From the NCBI GenBank assembly GCA_002441005.1, contig DJWO01000006.1, positions 92,444 to 156,443 on the forward strand: a stretch of 64,000 bases of DNA, written 5' to 3'. The number at the start of each line of letters is the position of its first letter. Position 1 is the first letter of the stretch. The DNA comes from Candidatus Aminicenantes bacterium UBA6228. GTDB taxonomy: Bacteria; Acidobacteriota; Aminicenantia; Aminicenantales; Saccharicenantaceae. The notes below the pieces were generated by a model. The model saw nothing but the letters and a program-made list of their open reading frames with translations, was not told the origin of the DNA and searched no databases. Shown here piece by piece: positions 43,981 to 52,976 of the stretch. Made by a program: the position numbers and the translations under genes.

Positions 43981-45663
43981 TCAGCGGTCCGACAGATTTT
44001 GTTCCAGTAATTCCCGGGCGATCTGGAGGCTGGCCTCAGTCAGCCGGCTACCGGAAATCAATCTGGCGATTTCTTCTGGCCGGTCCTTATCTTTCAGCTT
44101 TTTGACCAGGGTATAAGTTCTGTCTTTTTCGGTTTTCTTTTCAATCAAGTAATGATGATGGGCAGCAGAAGCGATCTGGGGAAGATGGGTAATGCACACT
44201 ACCTGATGGCTCCGGGCTAATTGTTTTAGCTTTCTGGCCAGAAAATCAGCGGTTTTACCGCCAATACCAGAATCTATTTCGTCAAAAATCAGGGTTTTCT
44301 CTAGCTCGCTGGCCTGGCCGAGAACTTTAAAAGCCAGCATAATCCTGGATAACTCGCCGCCTGAGGCGATGCGGCGCAAGGGCTTCAAATCCTCACCCGG
44401 ATTGGGAGAAAGCAAAAATTCAACTTCTTCGCTGCCAGTTTCCCTGATAGTTGATAGATCTTGAAGATCAGGCGGAAAAGTTTTGAACTCGGCTTTAAAA
44501 CGGGCCCGGCTCATAGCCAGTTGTCCCAGCTCTTTGACCAGCAACTGTTCAAAGGTTTTCGCCTGTGAACGACGAAGCTCCGACAGCTCCTGCGTCAGCC
44601 GGCAGTAATCAGTGAAAGCCCGCTGAATGGCCTCTTCCAGTTCAGTTTGCTTCTCTTCGCTTCTTTCCAGAATTGCTTTTTCGTTTTTAATCTCCTCTAA
44701 ATGATTGAGGATTTCTGCCAGACTTGATCCATATTTTCTCTTCAAGCGGTCAAGCTGGCTCAAGCGATCTTCGATCTCTTCCAGCCGGCCGGGCGAAGCA
44801 GCATATTTCTCCCGGAGTTCAATTAGACTATTGGCCAGTTCCTTTAAAAATATGCCGAAATCATCAAGCTGACTGCCTGAACTGTTAAGTTCAGGAAAGA
44901 AGGCAGCCAGTTCAGTGGCGATTGTCTCCAGCTTTTTCAAACCGGTGGTTAATGACTCTTCACTTTCGTAGGTCAGATCGATAGCCGAGTTAACCAGGCC
45001 GGCAATCTTTTCGGCATTTTTGAGAATTGACCTCTCCTGGAGAAGTTCTTCTTCCTCACCTGGCACCAGGCCGGCTTCTTCTATCTCTTTGATTTGGAAA
45101 TTAATGAAATCGAGCCGCTGGGTTCTTTCTTTCTGCCTGTTTTCCAGTTCTGATTTTTCCCGGATCAGCCCTCTTATCTGCTGGGCCGACTGTTTTACCC
45201 TGTTTTTTAGCCCGGTTGTTCCGGCCCAGTCATCCAGGAACCTCAGGTGATTGGACAGGTCGAGCAGGAAGATATGGTCGTTTTGCCCGTAGATGTCGAT
45301 CAATCTGTCACCAAGCTCTTTCAGCTTTTTTAATGGAACCAGGACTCCATTAACATAGGATTTGCTCAAACCCTGACTGGAAATTATTCTCTGTAAAAAT
45401 AACTGATGATCGCTATCAAGATCGATGTCAGGCGGGAGCTGTTCTTTGTTTTCCAGCCTGAAGACAGCCTCAATCGAAGCCTCTGACCGGCCGCTGCGAA
45501 TAAGATCAGGCGAAGCTTTTTCACCCAGTAGAAGCTTGATAGCATCAATGATAATTGACTTACCGGCGCCTGTCTCGCCGGTCAGAATAGTAAATCCGGA
45601 GGAGAGCTCCAGCTCAACCTCTTCAATTGTGGCCAGATTTTTTATTCGAAGATAACCAAGCAT
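43981..45663 (-). CDS. recN: DNA repair protein RecN
   Basis: A 560-residue SMC-like ATPase acting in double-strand break repair. It has the Walker A motif LTGETGAGKSIIIDAIKLLLG, two long coiled-coil arms in the middle (rich in Glu, Leu, Lys), the ABC signature LRRIASGGELSRIMLAFK, and Walker B TLIFDEIDSGIGGKTA, as in RecN. It lies two bases downstream of the S8 protease gene, within one direction-consistent cluster. Confidence 0.95.
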   Translation of the reverse strand: MLGYLRIKNLATIEEVELELSSGFTILTGETGAGKSIIIDAIKLLLGEKASPDLIRSGRSEASIEAVFRLENKEQLPPDIDLDSDHQLFLQRIISSQGLSKSYVNGVLVPLKKLKELGDRLIDIYGQNDHIFLLDLSNHLRFLDDWAGTTGLKNRVKQSAQQIRGLIREKSELENRQKERTQRLDFINFQIKEIEEAGLVPGEEEELLQERSILKNAEKIAGLVNSAIDLTYESEESLTTGLKKLETIATELAAFFPELNSSGSQLDDFGIFLKELANSLIELREKYAASPGRLEEIEDRLSQLDRLKRKYGSSLAEILNHLEEIKNEKAILERSEEKQTELEEAIQRAFTDYCRLTQELSELRRSQAKTFEQLLVKELGQLAMSRARFKAEFKTFPPDLQDLSTIRETGSEEVEFLLSPNPGEDLKPLRRIASGGELSRIMLAFKVLGQASELEKTLIFDEIDSGIGGKTADFLARKLKQLARSHQVVCITHLPQIASAAHHHYLIEKKTEKDRTYTLVKKLKDKDRPEEIARLISGSRLTEASLQIARELLEQNLSDR

Positions 45664-45665
45664 TT

Positions 45666-47108
45666 TTATTTTAAAACATAAGGAGCCAGAGCCCGCTTGG
45701 CATTAAGTCGGCCATAACCGGAATAATCATCCCAGCCGGTAGAGTCAACATCATCCGGTGAATATTTTATAATTTTCATAATATCGCCGGGATATAGCCA
45801 GGGTTTGACTGATTTGATCAAGGCAGCCAGGCCCGCTACATGGGGAGCAGCCATTGATGTCCCATCGGCAAAAGCATAAGGCAAATAGCCTGGATCGGTC
45901 AGAGCGACAGGATAGGTGCTGATGATGCCTACCCCTGGTGCCGCCACATCCATCTCGGGCCCATAGTTAGAAAAATCGGCTATCTGGTCGTTATAATCAG
46001 TGGCACCCACGGCCAGGCAGTAATTGTCATAGGCAGCTGGATAATAGACGCCTTGACTACCGTCATTTCCAGCGGCAGCTACCAGCACAATCCCTTTGTT
46101 GTAAGCATATTGCAAAGCCTCTTCCAGGAACTCATCAGGCTCAGTGCCGCCAATGCTCATATTTATAACTCCGACCTTAGCGGCGCCATTGGTATAATCA
46201 GCCGCCCAGATCAGGGCTTCAATCAGGTCAGAATAATCTCCTTCTCCTTCAGCCCCGATTATTTTGCCTGCCAGCAGCCGGCAATTCCAGGCGACGCCGG
46301 CAATGCCAGCTGAATTATTAGTTTGAGCGGCAATAATTCCAGCTACATGGGTCCCGTGCCAGACGTCATCATAAGCCTCATTATCGTCATTGACGAAATC
46401 TTTACCGTGATCGATGACCTGATTGACCAGTTCAGGATGGGTGTAATCTATCCCCGTGTCGAGAACAGCAATGAGCACATTGGGGTCTCCTTTAGCGTAG
46501 TCCCAGGCGCCGGTAGCCTTGATATCAGCCTGGGGTTTACCAGTTGGGCTGCCAGGAATGAGGAGGACACCGCCTGGGTTGGATAAGGCATATTGATAAC
46601 TAAATAACTGATCATTGGGAGTGGCACAGAGACGCAGTTTATAATCTGGTCCGGCATAGAGGACATCCGGGTTAACTTTCAGAGCGGAAAGCGTATCTTC
46701 AACGCTTACTCCGTCTTCTATTCGCACCACATAGACATTAATCTTTGGAATCAGATGGTAGGATTCAGCCTGATAGGCTTTGAGCAGGCTATCAGCCGAC
46801 TGGGTAGTCAAACCAGGCTTGAATTTAACCAGAACTTTTTCCCGGGAATATTTATCCCCGGTGCCTCCAGTCTGACTAAGACTCATCGCCTTAATCCGTC
46901 TAATCGCCTCTTTTCGCTCGGCCTGACTGCTAAGTGGTGTGGCCTTCTTTTGATTTTTATTGTAAAGGGCACTTATCCTTTTATCAGTTTTCTTTTTTTG
47001 GGCTGATAATTCTACCCTGGCCGGTCCAAATCCTAAGGCCAGAAAGATCAACAAGGCCAAGACTGCCACCAGCCAATTTTTATTTTTGTTTTTCTGAAGT
47101 TTACTCAT
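45666..47108 (-). CDS. Secreted S8 (subtilisin-like) serine protease
   Basis: A 480-residue exported protease. Signal peptide about residues 1-34 (LVAVLALLIFLALGFG). A propeptide-like region (VKFKPGLTTQSADSLLKAYQAESYHLIPKINVYVV) follows, then the catalytic domain with Asp in VLDTGIDYTHPEL, His in WHGTHVAGIIAAQTNNSAG and Ser in DGTSMAAPHVAGLAALIK. It degrades proteins outside the inner membrane. It lies between an outer-membrane-like protein and recN with small gaps; the cluster neighbours give no further clue. Confidence 0.92.
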   Translation of the reverse strand: MSKLQKNKNKNWLVAVLALLIFLALGFGPARVELSAQKKKTDKRISALYNKNQKKATPLSSQAERKEAIRRIKAMSLSQTGGTGDKYSREKVLVKFKPGLTTQSADSLLKAYQAESYHLIPKINVYVVRIEDGVSVEDTLSALKVNPDVLYAGPDYKLRLCATPNDQLFSYQYALSNPGGVLLIPGSPTGKPQADIKATGAWDYAKGDPNVLIAVLDTGIDYTHPELVNQVIDHGKDFVNDDNEAYDDVWHGTHVAGIIAAQTNNSAGIAGVAWNCRLLAGKIIGAEGEGDYSDLIEALIWAADYTNGAAKVGVINMSIGGTEPDEFLEEALQYAYNKGIVLVAAAGNDGSQGVYYPAAYDNYCLAVGATDYNDQIADFSNYGPEMDVAAPGVGIISTYPVALTDPGYLPYAFADGTSMAAPHVAGLAALIKSVKPWLYPGDIMKIIKYSPDDVDSTGWDDYSGYGRLNAKRALAPYVLK

Positions 47109-47127
47109 TTTCGCCCCCTTGTCTTAA

Positions 47128-47922
47128 TCAAAAAGCATAAAAAAGGCCCAGGCTCCCCGTCAGGCCGAACTTGCTGGCTGGATAGAACTCGGCTACCGGG
47201 GTCAGATAAAGCTTATCAGTTAATTTCAGATGGCAACCTAAGGAGATGCCCAGCAGGCCTGAACCTTTAAGGCTTTTACTTTCTTCGCCGGAGAGATCCT
47301 GAATATTTTCAGTCATTTTGAACTTTCCCCAGAGGGCAGAAACCTTGACAGATAGGAATGGCTCTATATTTTCATAGCCCTCATAAGCAGCAAAGATGCC
47401 GCCGCCAGCCTGGGACCAGCCAGGTTCGGCCTTGGCCTCGCCGGGAAAGGTGAATCCTTCAATGGCAAACTTCTTGTTAAAGCCGATCCAGGTGGTAAAA
47501 TCGGCAGTTAATCCCAGCCTGAAATCGGAAGCCTGAACCAGCGGCCAGTCAGCGGCCAGGCCAAGAACAAGTCCGTTGATCCCGCCTGCCTGGTAATCAA
47601 GGGTAATCGGCAGCTGATTAAATATTGCCCCATTCAGCTTAGAATTTCCCAGACCGGCAAATAAAAACAGATCAACTGTTCCGCCCAGATTTTTCCCCCG
47701 AGCCTCAGCTACCAGATTCAAACCTTTTAAAGTCGATTTGACTCCATCCCATTTAATCCCCCGGTTTAGAAAATCAAACCTGAGTCCCAATTCCCAGCTC
47801 GGAAGCTCATTGAATTCTTCGTCCTGGAGTCCAGCTTCAGCCTTAAACCCGGAAGCGAAGAAAATCATCAAGGCCAGTGTTAACCAGAGGAATCTTTGCC
47901 CCCTGAATTTTTTGACCGACAT
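47128..47922 (-). CDS. Predicted outer-membrane beta-barrel protein
   Basis: A 264-residue protein with an N-terminal signal peptide (FLWLTLALMIFFASGFKAEA). The mature protein has many alternating beta strands (ELGLRFDFLNRGIKWD, GTVDLFLFAGLGNSKL, KFGLTGSLGLFYAF) and ends in Phe, suggesting an outer-membrane barrel. No family is recognised. It lies 19 bases from the S8 protease gene and 15 bases from bamD, so it is cotranscribed with the outer-membrane assembly lipoprotein. Confidence 0.7.
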   Translation of the reverse strand: MSVKKFRGQRFLWLTLALMIFFASGFKAEAGLQDEEFNELPSWELGLRFDFLNRGIKWDGVKSTLKGLNLVAEARGKNLGGTVDLFLFAGLGNSKLNGAIFNQLPITLDYQAGGINGLVLGLAADWPLVQASDFRLGLTADFTTWIGFNKKFAIEGFTFPGEAKAEPGWSQAGGGIFAAYEGYENIEPFLSVKVSALWGKFKMTENIQDLSGEESKSLKGSGLLGISLGCHLKLTDKLYLTPVAEFYPASKFGLTGSLGLFYAF

Positions 47923-47937
47923 TTAACCCTCCCGCAA

Positions 47938-48750
47938 TTATTTCGCTGTTTTTTTCCTGTCTTCAAGAACTCTTAATTTTTCCTGAGCCTTCTTGACCAG
48001 CTTGCTGTTGGGATAATCAGAGACCAATTTAGTGAAATAGGGTTGGGCCTGGTCGTAATTTTTGCTCTGGAAGTAAGAGTCAGCGATATAGTAGTAGACA
48101 AAGTCCATTTTATTAAACTCCGGGTATTTAGTCATAACTTCAGATAGCCGGCCAATAGCTGCCCGGAAAGCCCGGCTTTTGTAATAAAATTCGCCAATCA
48201 AAAATTCATGAGTGGCTAAACGCTGCTCGCAGTCTTTAATTTTTTCTTCAGCTTGTTTGGCATAGTCGCTATTGGGATAGTTAGCTACAACTTTTCTGAA
48301 TTCTTGCAGGGCTTGAAGGGTTTTGGTCTGGTCTCGCCCCGGTTTCATGACATTTTTATAGTAGGTCATCGCAATTTGATACTGGCAGTATGGAACTGAA
48401 GGGCTGGTCGGATAAAGAGTCATAAACTCGCGGTATTCAGCCGAAGCCAGGATCAGATTGGCCTCATCTCCCTTTTTAAAATAAGCATCAGCAATTAATA
48501 ACTTGGCCCGCTGAGCATAAAAACTGCGCGGAAACGAATCGATGACCTGCCTCAGGAATAAAATTCCTTTTTCCATATCTTTTTTAATGTACTGCTGGCC
48601 GAGATTAAAGAGATTTTCGTCAGAAGAAACTGTTTCCGGCGGCAGGGTCTCAATCGAATTCTGGCTCTTATGGCAGGAAGCGGAAAGCAGCATGAGGATG
48701 ATAGTCAGGAAAACTATCAGTCTTGATGCTGATTTGGTTGTTATCTTCAT
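47938..48750 (-). CDS. bamD: BamD-like outer-membrane assembly lipoprotein
   Basis: A 270-residue lipoprotein (signal ending LLSASC) with tetratricopeptide repeats: ENLFNLGQQYIKKDMEKGIL, FYAQRAKLLIADAYFKKGDE, VPYCQYQIAMTYY and DFVYYYIADSYFQSKNYDQA. This length and layout match BamD/YfiO, part of the beta-barrel assembly machine at the inner face of the outer membrane. It lies between the barrel protein and rpe in the same run. Other TPR lipoproteins look similar, so the assignment is probable rather than certain. Confidence 0.82.
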   Translation of the reverse strand: MKITTKSASRLIVFLTIILMLLSASCHKSQNSIETLPPETVSSDENLFNLGQQYIKKDMEKGILFLRQVIDSFPRSFYAQRAKLLIADAYFKKGDEANLILASAEYREFMTLYPTSPSVPYCQYQIAMTYYKNVMKPGRDQTKTLQALQEFRKVVANYPNSDYAKQAEEKIKDCEQRLATHEFLIGEFYYKSRAFRAAIGRLSEVMTKYPEFNKMDFVYYYIADSYFQSKNYDQAQPYFTKLVSDYPNSKLVKKAQEKLRVLEDRKKTAK

Positions 48751-48760
48751 CTGAACCTCA

Positions 48761-49441
48761 TTACTTGATTGGAATTTTCTGGTTAAACTCGCTAGCCACT
48801 GTTTTCATTTTTTTTATGGTGGCCACTGGATCATCCGCAGCATAAACCGAAGAGCCGCAAATAGCTATATTCATCCCAAGCTCAAAAAGAGCCGAAAGAT
48901 TTTCTAATTTAACGCCGCCGTCAACGGCAATCAAAACAGGCAACTGCCGGCTGGAGATCAGGCGGCTGAGGTTTCTAATCTTATTTCTGGTGGCCGGGAT
49001 GAGTTTCTGACCTCCCCAGCCCGGGTTGACGGTCATAATAATAACATAATCCAGCTCTTCCAGGACATCACTCAATAAATCGATAGGAGTAGCCGGGTTA
49101 ATGGCCAGCCCGGCTTTCCGGCCAGCTTCCCGGATGATCTGCAGCCAGCGGTGAGCGTGAGCAGTTACCTCCAGATGGAAAGATAACCAATCAGCCCCGG
49201 CCGCCAGAAAACCAGGTATCAATTTTTCCGGATTGTCCACCATCAGATGGACGTTTAAAGGCAAGCTGGTTTTCTCATGAAGATCAGAGACCAGTTTTTC
49301 CCCGAAAGTGATACTGGGAACAAAATGACCATCCATTACATCAATGTGGATCAGATCAGCCTGTCCCTTTTCGGCTAAAGCAACAGCTTCAGCTAAACGG
49401 GAAAAGTCGGCTGACAAAATTGAAGGAGCTATTAAATACAT
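48761..49441 (-). CDS. rpe: Ribulose-phosphate 3-epimerase
   Basis: A 226-residue TIM-barrel enzyme that interconverts D-ribulose 5-phosphate and D-xylulose 5-phosphate in the pentose phosphate pathway. Motifs: APSILSADFSRL, LIHIDVMDGHFVPSITFG (metal His and Asp), HLMVDNPEK, IIMTVNPGWGGQ and IAVDGGVKLENL. It starts right after the PASTA gene stop (ATG at 49441, one base apart). The length suits the family. Confidence 0.95.
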   Translation of the reverse strand: MYLIAPSILSADFSRLAEAVALAEKGQADLIHIDVMDGHFVPSITFGEKLVSDLHEKTSLPLNVHLMVDNPEKLIPGFLAAGADWLSFHLEVTAHAHRWLQIIREAGRKAGLAINPATPIDLLSDVLEELDYVIIMTVNPGWGGQKLIPATRNKIRNLSRLISSRQLPVLIAVDGGVKLENLSALFELGMNIAICGSSVYAADDPVATIKKMKTVASEFNQKIPIK

Positions 49442-50167
49442 TTAACGGCTGACCTCCAGATTGATGGGATTTCTTTTTTGAATGGGATAACCACCCGGCG
49501 GATTTTGTCTGACGACAATTCCTTTTTCCAGGCCGGGATAATAGACATGGCGGATATCTTCAACCTTAAAGCCTGAGGTCTGCAATCTGGGGACGACCAG
49601 TTCAGCCTTTCGCCCGATCAGATCTGGCATAAGATAAGTTGTCTCTTTTTCCCCTTGACTGACCAGAAAGCCCACGGCTGAATTTCTCTCAACTTCCGTG
49701 CTGGCTGAAGGATATTGAGCAATTATTCGCCCGGCAGGATACTGGGGTGTATGGATCTGAGTCAGGAAACCACGGCTGAGTCCTAATTGTCTCAAAGAAC
49801 TGACCGCCTGTTCGAGGCTTCTTCCCTTAAGTTCTGGTATGACCACCGACTCCTGCCCGCTGCTGACGATAGCTGAAATCGAGCGGTTGACCTTCAATCG
49901 GGAACCAGCTGCCGGATCCTGGCTGATAATTCTGCCTTTACCGACCTGACCGGAGAACTGATGACCGGTAATAGTCAGACCCAGATCTCTTTTTTGCAGC
50001 TCAACCCTGGCCTCCTCAACTGTTTGGCCGGTGATCTTAGGCACATAAACCAGCTCATCATTGAGAATAATCTGAGAAGAGATGACTGCCCCGCCAAAAA
50101 AGAAAATCAGAATAATAAGCAAAAAATTTATCAGGTCAAGATACCACCAAGAATATTTTTTGCCCAT
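49442..50167 (-). CDS. PASTA-domain membrane protein without kinase domain
   Basis: A 241-residue protein. One transmembrane helix (LINFLLIILIFFFGGAVISS) is followed by three PASTA domains outside the membrane: VPKITGQTVEEARVELQKRD, IPELKGRSLEQAVSSLRQLG and MPDLIGRKAELVVPRLQTSG. PASTA units bind peptidoglycan fragments and normally form the sensor part of Ser/Thr kinases or penicillin-binding proteins, but no catalytic domain is present. A TTG at 50185 would add six residues; the ATG at 50167 is chosen, although neither has a good ribosome site. Confidence 0.85.
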   Translation of the reverse strand: MGKKYSWWYLDLINFLLIILIFFFGGAVISSQIILNDELVYVPKITGQTVEEARVELQKRDLGLTITGHQFSGQVGKGRIISQDPAAGSRLKVNRSISAIVSSGQESVVIPELKGRSLEQAVSSLRQLGLSRGFLTQIHTPQYPAGRIIAQYPSASTEVERNSAVGFLVSQGEKETTYLMPDLIGRKAELVVPRLQTSGFKVEDIRHVYYPGLEKGIVVRQNPPGGYPIQKRNPINLEVSR

Positions 50168-50220
50168 GGGCTGTGTCTGTTTCAAAAAATCTGTCTGGAA
50201 AAATGATTTTTTCAGACTTA

Positions 50221-50249
50221 TCTATATCATAGATTGATAACCAAGTAAA
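50221..50249 (-). promoter_or_regulatory. Putative promoter of the PASTA-rpe-bamD cluster
   Basis: Minus-strand TTTACT (50249-50244) and TATAGA (50226-50221), 17 bases apart, with TG one base before the -10 box. A weaker match than others listed. Confidence 0.35.
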
Positions 50250-50284
50250 CATGATTAAAGTTGCCTCCTGTTTGAATTGACCGG

Positions 50285-50313
50285 TTGAGAGCAGCAGCCA
50301 ATCGGTTTATAAT
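50285..50313 (+). promoter_or_regulatory. Promoter of the threonine aldolase gene
   Basis: TTGAGA at 50285-50290 and TATAAT at 50308-50313 are exactly 17 bases apart, about 100 bases before the ATG at 50411, which has GAAAGGAG upstream. Confidence 0.65.
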
Positions 50314-50410
50314 AAAAAACTCCGGTATCAATAGATTGAATTGCTGCCGGGTATGATTTTGAAAGTCAATTTAGTCAATTAACCAGGCTGATTGAAGAAA
50401 GGAGAGCGAG

Positions 50411-51445
50411 ATGAAAGCCTTTTCTGATTTTAGAAGCGATACCGTCACCAAGCCTACCGAAGAAATGCGGATGGCGATGGCTGAAGCTGAGGTTGGCGAT
50501 GATGTTCTGGGAGATGACCCGACAGTCCAGAAGCTGGAAGCCTTAGCGGCTTCCATCATGGGTAAAGAAGCGGGGTTGTTTGTACCTTCAGGGACGATGG
50601 GTAACTCCATTGGAGTTAAAATGTGGACCCAGGAACTGCAGGAGGTTGTCGTCGAGGAAAAATGTCATATTTATAACATGGAATCAACCCACCTGACTTT
50701 TATTTCCCGGGTAACTCCCCGGCCTTTACCTTCCAAACGGGGAGCACTTGACCCGGACCTGGTTAAATCAAATATCAGGGCGGCTTCGGTTCAGACGCCA
50801 AAGACTTCTCTGATTTGTCTGGAAAATACTCATAATAACTGGGGTGGAGCAGTCATTCCCCTCGAAACTTTTAAAGGAATAAGGAAAGTAGCTGACGACT
50901 ACGGGTTAAAAATTCATCTCGATGGAGCTCGGATTTTTAATGCCAGTTTAGCCGCTGGCGTTCCAGTTAAAGAATATGCTAAGCACTGCGATTCGGTAAT
51001 GTTCTGCTTGAGTAAAGGACTTTCCTCTCCTGTCGGCTCGATGCTCGTGTCTGATCAGGCCACCATTGATTATGCCCGCCGTTTGCGGAAAGCCCTGGGA
51101 GGCGGGATGAGACAGGCTGGAGTCCTGGCTGCCTGCGGGTTGATCTCTTTAACCAGAATGGTAGACCGGCTAAAAGAAGATCACGCCCGGGCCAGAAGAC
51201 TGGCTGAGGCCATCCATGATTTACCGGGAATAACGCTTAACCCGGCCGAGGTTGAAACAAATATCATTGTTTTCTACTTTAATCATCCAAAAATAACCAT
51301 ACCTGAACTCTTAGCCAGGCTAAAGGAAAAGGGAATACTGGCCCTGGGAGTTTTTGGCGGTGTCCGTTTAGTGACTCACAAAGACGTTGACGATGAAGAT
51401 GTTGAACGGGCTATAAAAGCCTTCCGGGAGATTCTGGCCCGTTAA
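50411..51445 (+). CDS. ltaE: Low-specificity L-threonine aldolase
   Basis: A 344-residue PLP enzyme that splits L-threonine or allo-threonine to glycine and acetaldehyde. Motifs: [54 protein letters not shown] (Asp contacting PLP) and [15 protein letters not shown] with the Schiff-base lysine. The match covers the whole length. It is the first gene of a two-gene plus-strand pair with the dihydrolipoyl dehydrogenase gene. Confidence 0.93.
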   Translation: MKAFSDFRSDTVTKPTEEMRMAMAEAEVGDDVLGDDPTVQKLEALAASIMGKEAGLFVPSGTMGNSIGVKMWTQELQEVVVEEKCHIYNMESTHLTFISRVTPRPLPSKRGALDPDLVKSNIRAASVQTPKTSLICLENTHNNWGGAVIPLETFKGIRKVADDYGLKIHLDGARIFNASLAAGVPVKEYAKHCDSVMFCLSKGLSSPVGSMLVSDQATIDYARRLRKALGGGMRQAGVLAACGLISLTRMVDRLKEDHARARRLAEAIHDLPGITLNPAEVETNIIVFYFNHPKITIPELLARLKEKGILALGVFGGVRLVTHKDVDDEDVERAIKAFREILAR

Positions 51446-51513
51446 ACTGGAGGAGGGCTTATTTTTTCTTAAAAGTCGGGCCCGGTGATAACTAAGGTTT
51501 CAAGGAGAGACTT

Positions 51514-52917
51514 ATGGAGAGAAGAAATCTGGCCATAATTGGGGGAGGACCAGGAGGATATCTGGCTGCCCTCAGGGCGGCTCAGCTTGGTTTGAGTGTC
51601 GTTTTATTTGAGAAAGAAAAAGTCGGCGGCATTTGCATTAATGTGGGCTGCATTCCGACCAAATATCTCCTGCACCAAACGGAGATTTTTCATGAGCTGA
51701 GAACCAATAGAAATCTGGAAGGACCTATCTCTGAATTGCAGCTTAACTGGTCAAAGATTCAGGCTGGCAAGCAGGGGGTGGTTGAACGGCTGGTCAAGGG
51801 ACTGGAATTTTTACTGAATAAGAATAAGGTGGAAGTAATCAAAGGCAGAGCAAAACTAACTTCACCCGGGCAAGTTACTGCCTGGACATCGGCCGGTGAA
51901 ATAAAATTTGAGGCAGAAAAGGTCATCCTGGCTACCGGCAGCCGGCCAGCCGACTTTCCTTTCTTGAAGTTTAATGGCCAGGAAGTCATCTCCAGCACCG
52001 AGGCCTTGTCACTGCCCGAAATACCGAAGAAACTCCTGATAGTCGGGGCTGGAGCCATCGGGCTGGAGCTGGGTTCAGTCTATCAACGTCTGGGAACAGA
52101 GGTGACCATTCTCGAGATTATGCCCTCTATTCTTCCGGGAACAGATTTGATAACAGCTCAGCGCTTGGAAAGAATCCTGAAGAAACAGGGGCTTAAGATA
52201 TACCTTCAGATGAAAATTGAGTCAGCTGAGGTTACTACCGGACAGGTCAGACTTAAAGGGTCTTCGCTTCTCGATGGAAAGCCATTCGAGTTTAGTGCTG
52301 ACCGGGTTCTGATAGCTGCTGGACGGAAACCAAACATTGAAGATTTAGTCTGGGATGAAAATTTGCTCCGGCAGCAGAAGGGAAATTACCTGGAGGTTGA
52401 CGGTCAGGGCCAAACTTCCATTCCCGGGGTTTATGCTATCGGAGATTTAACCGGCGGAAAACTCCTGGCTCATAAGGCTTATTATGATGGACGGGTGGCG
52501 GCGGAGAGTGCAGCCGGGCTTAACAGTCAGCTTGATTATAAGGCTTTGCCCGCAGCCATCTTTACAAACCCTGAACTGGCTTCAGTTGGTCTATCTCAAG
52601 CAGAAGCCGAAGCTCTGGGGATAGCGGTCAAGATAGGTGAGTTTCCACTTCAAGCCAATGGCCGGGCCTTAACCCTTGACAACCCTGATGGATTGGTGCG
52701 GATAATCGCCAGCGAGGCTGATGATGTAATCCTCGGCGCTCATCTTCTTGCCCCTCATGCCAGCGAGATGCTCCCGGTTCTGACCATGGCTGTTTCCAGC
52801 CGGCTGAAGATTAAAGACCTTGATTCTATTATCTATATTCACCCAACTCTGTCTGAAGCTATTCCCGAGGCGGCCCTTAAGGCTAAGAAAGAAGCCCTGC
52901 ACATCTTAAATTTATAA
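51514..52917 (+). CDS. lpdA: Dihydrolipoyl dehydrogenase
   Basis: A 467-residue FAD-dependent disulfide oxidoreductase. FAD Rossmann motif GGGPGGYLAALRAAQLG, redox cysteines in GGICINVGCIPTKYLL, NAD-binding motif VGAGAIGLELGSVYQRLG, GVYAIGDLTGG, and a C-terminal HPTLSEAIPEAA with the active-site His. Length suits E3 of pyruvate dehydrogenase or the glycine cleavage L-protein. Next to threonine aldolase, which releases glycine, the glycine cleavage role is plausible but not shown. Confidence 0.9.
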   Translation: MERRNLAIIGGGPGGYLAALRAAQLGLSVVLFEKEKVGGICINVGCIPTKYLLHQTEIFHELRTNRNLEGPISELQLNWSKIQAGKQGVVERLVKGLEFLLNKNKVEVIKGRAKLTSPGQVTAWTSAGEIKFEAEKVILATGSRPADFPFLKFNGQEVISSTEALSLPEIPKKLLIVGAGAIGLELGSVYQRLGTEVTILEIMPSILPGTDLITAQRLERILKKQGLKIYLQMKIESAEVTTGQVRLKGSSLLDGKPFEFSADRVLIAAGRKPNIEDLVWDENLLRQQKGNYLEVDGQGQTSIPGVYAIGDLTGGKLLAHKAYYDGRVAAESAAGLNSQLDYKALPAAIFTNPELASVGLSQAEAEALGIAVKIGEFPLQANGRALTLDNPDGLVRIIASEADDVILGAHLLAPHASEMLPVLTMAVSSRLKIKDLDSIIYIHPTLSEAIPEAALKAKKEALHILNL

Positions 52918-52976
52918 GGATCAGCGATTAGCTCTCAGGCGGAAATGTCCAGCGCATTTATCAGTAGAGACTAATC

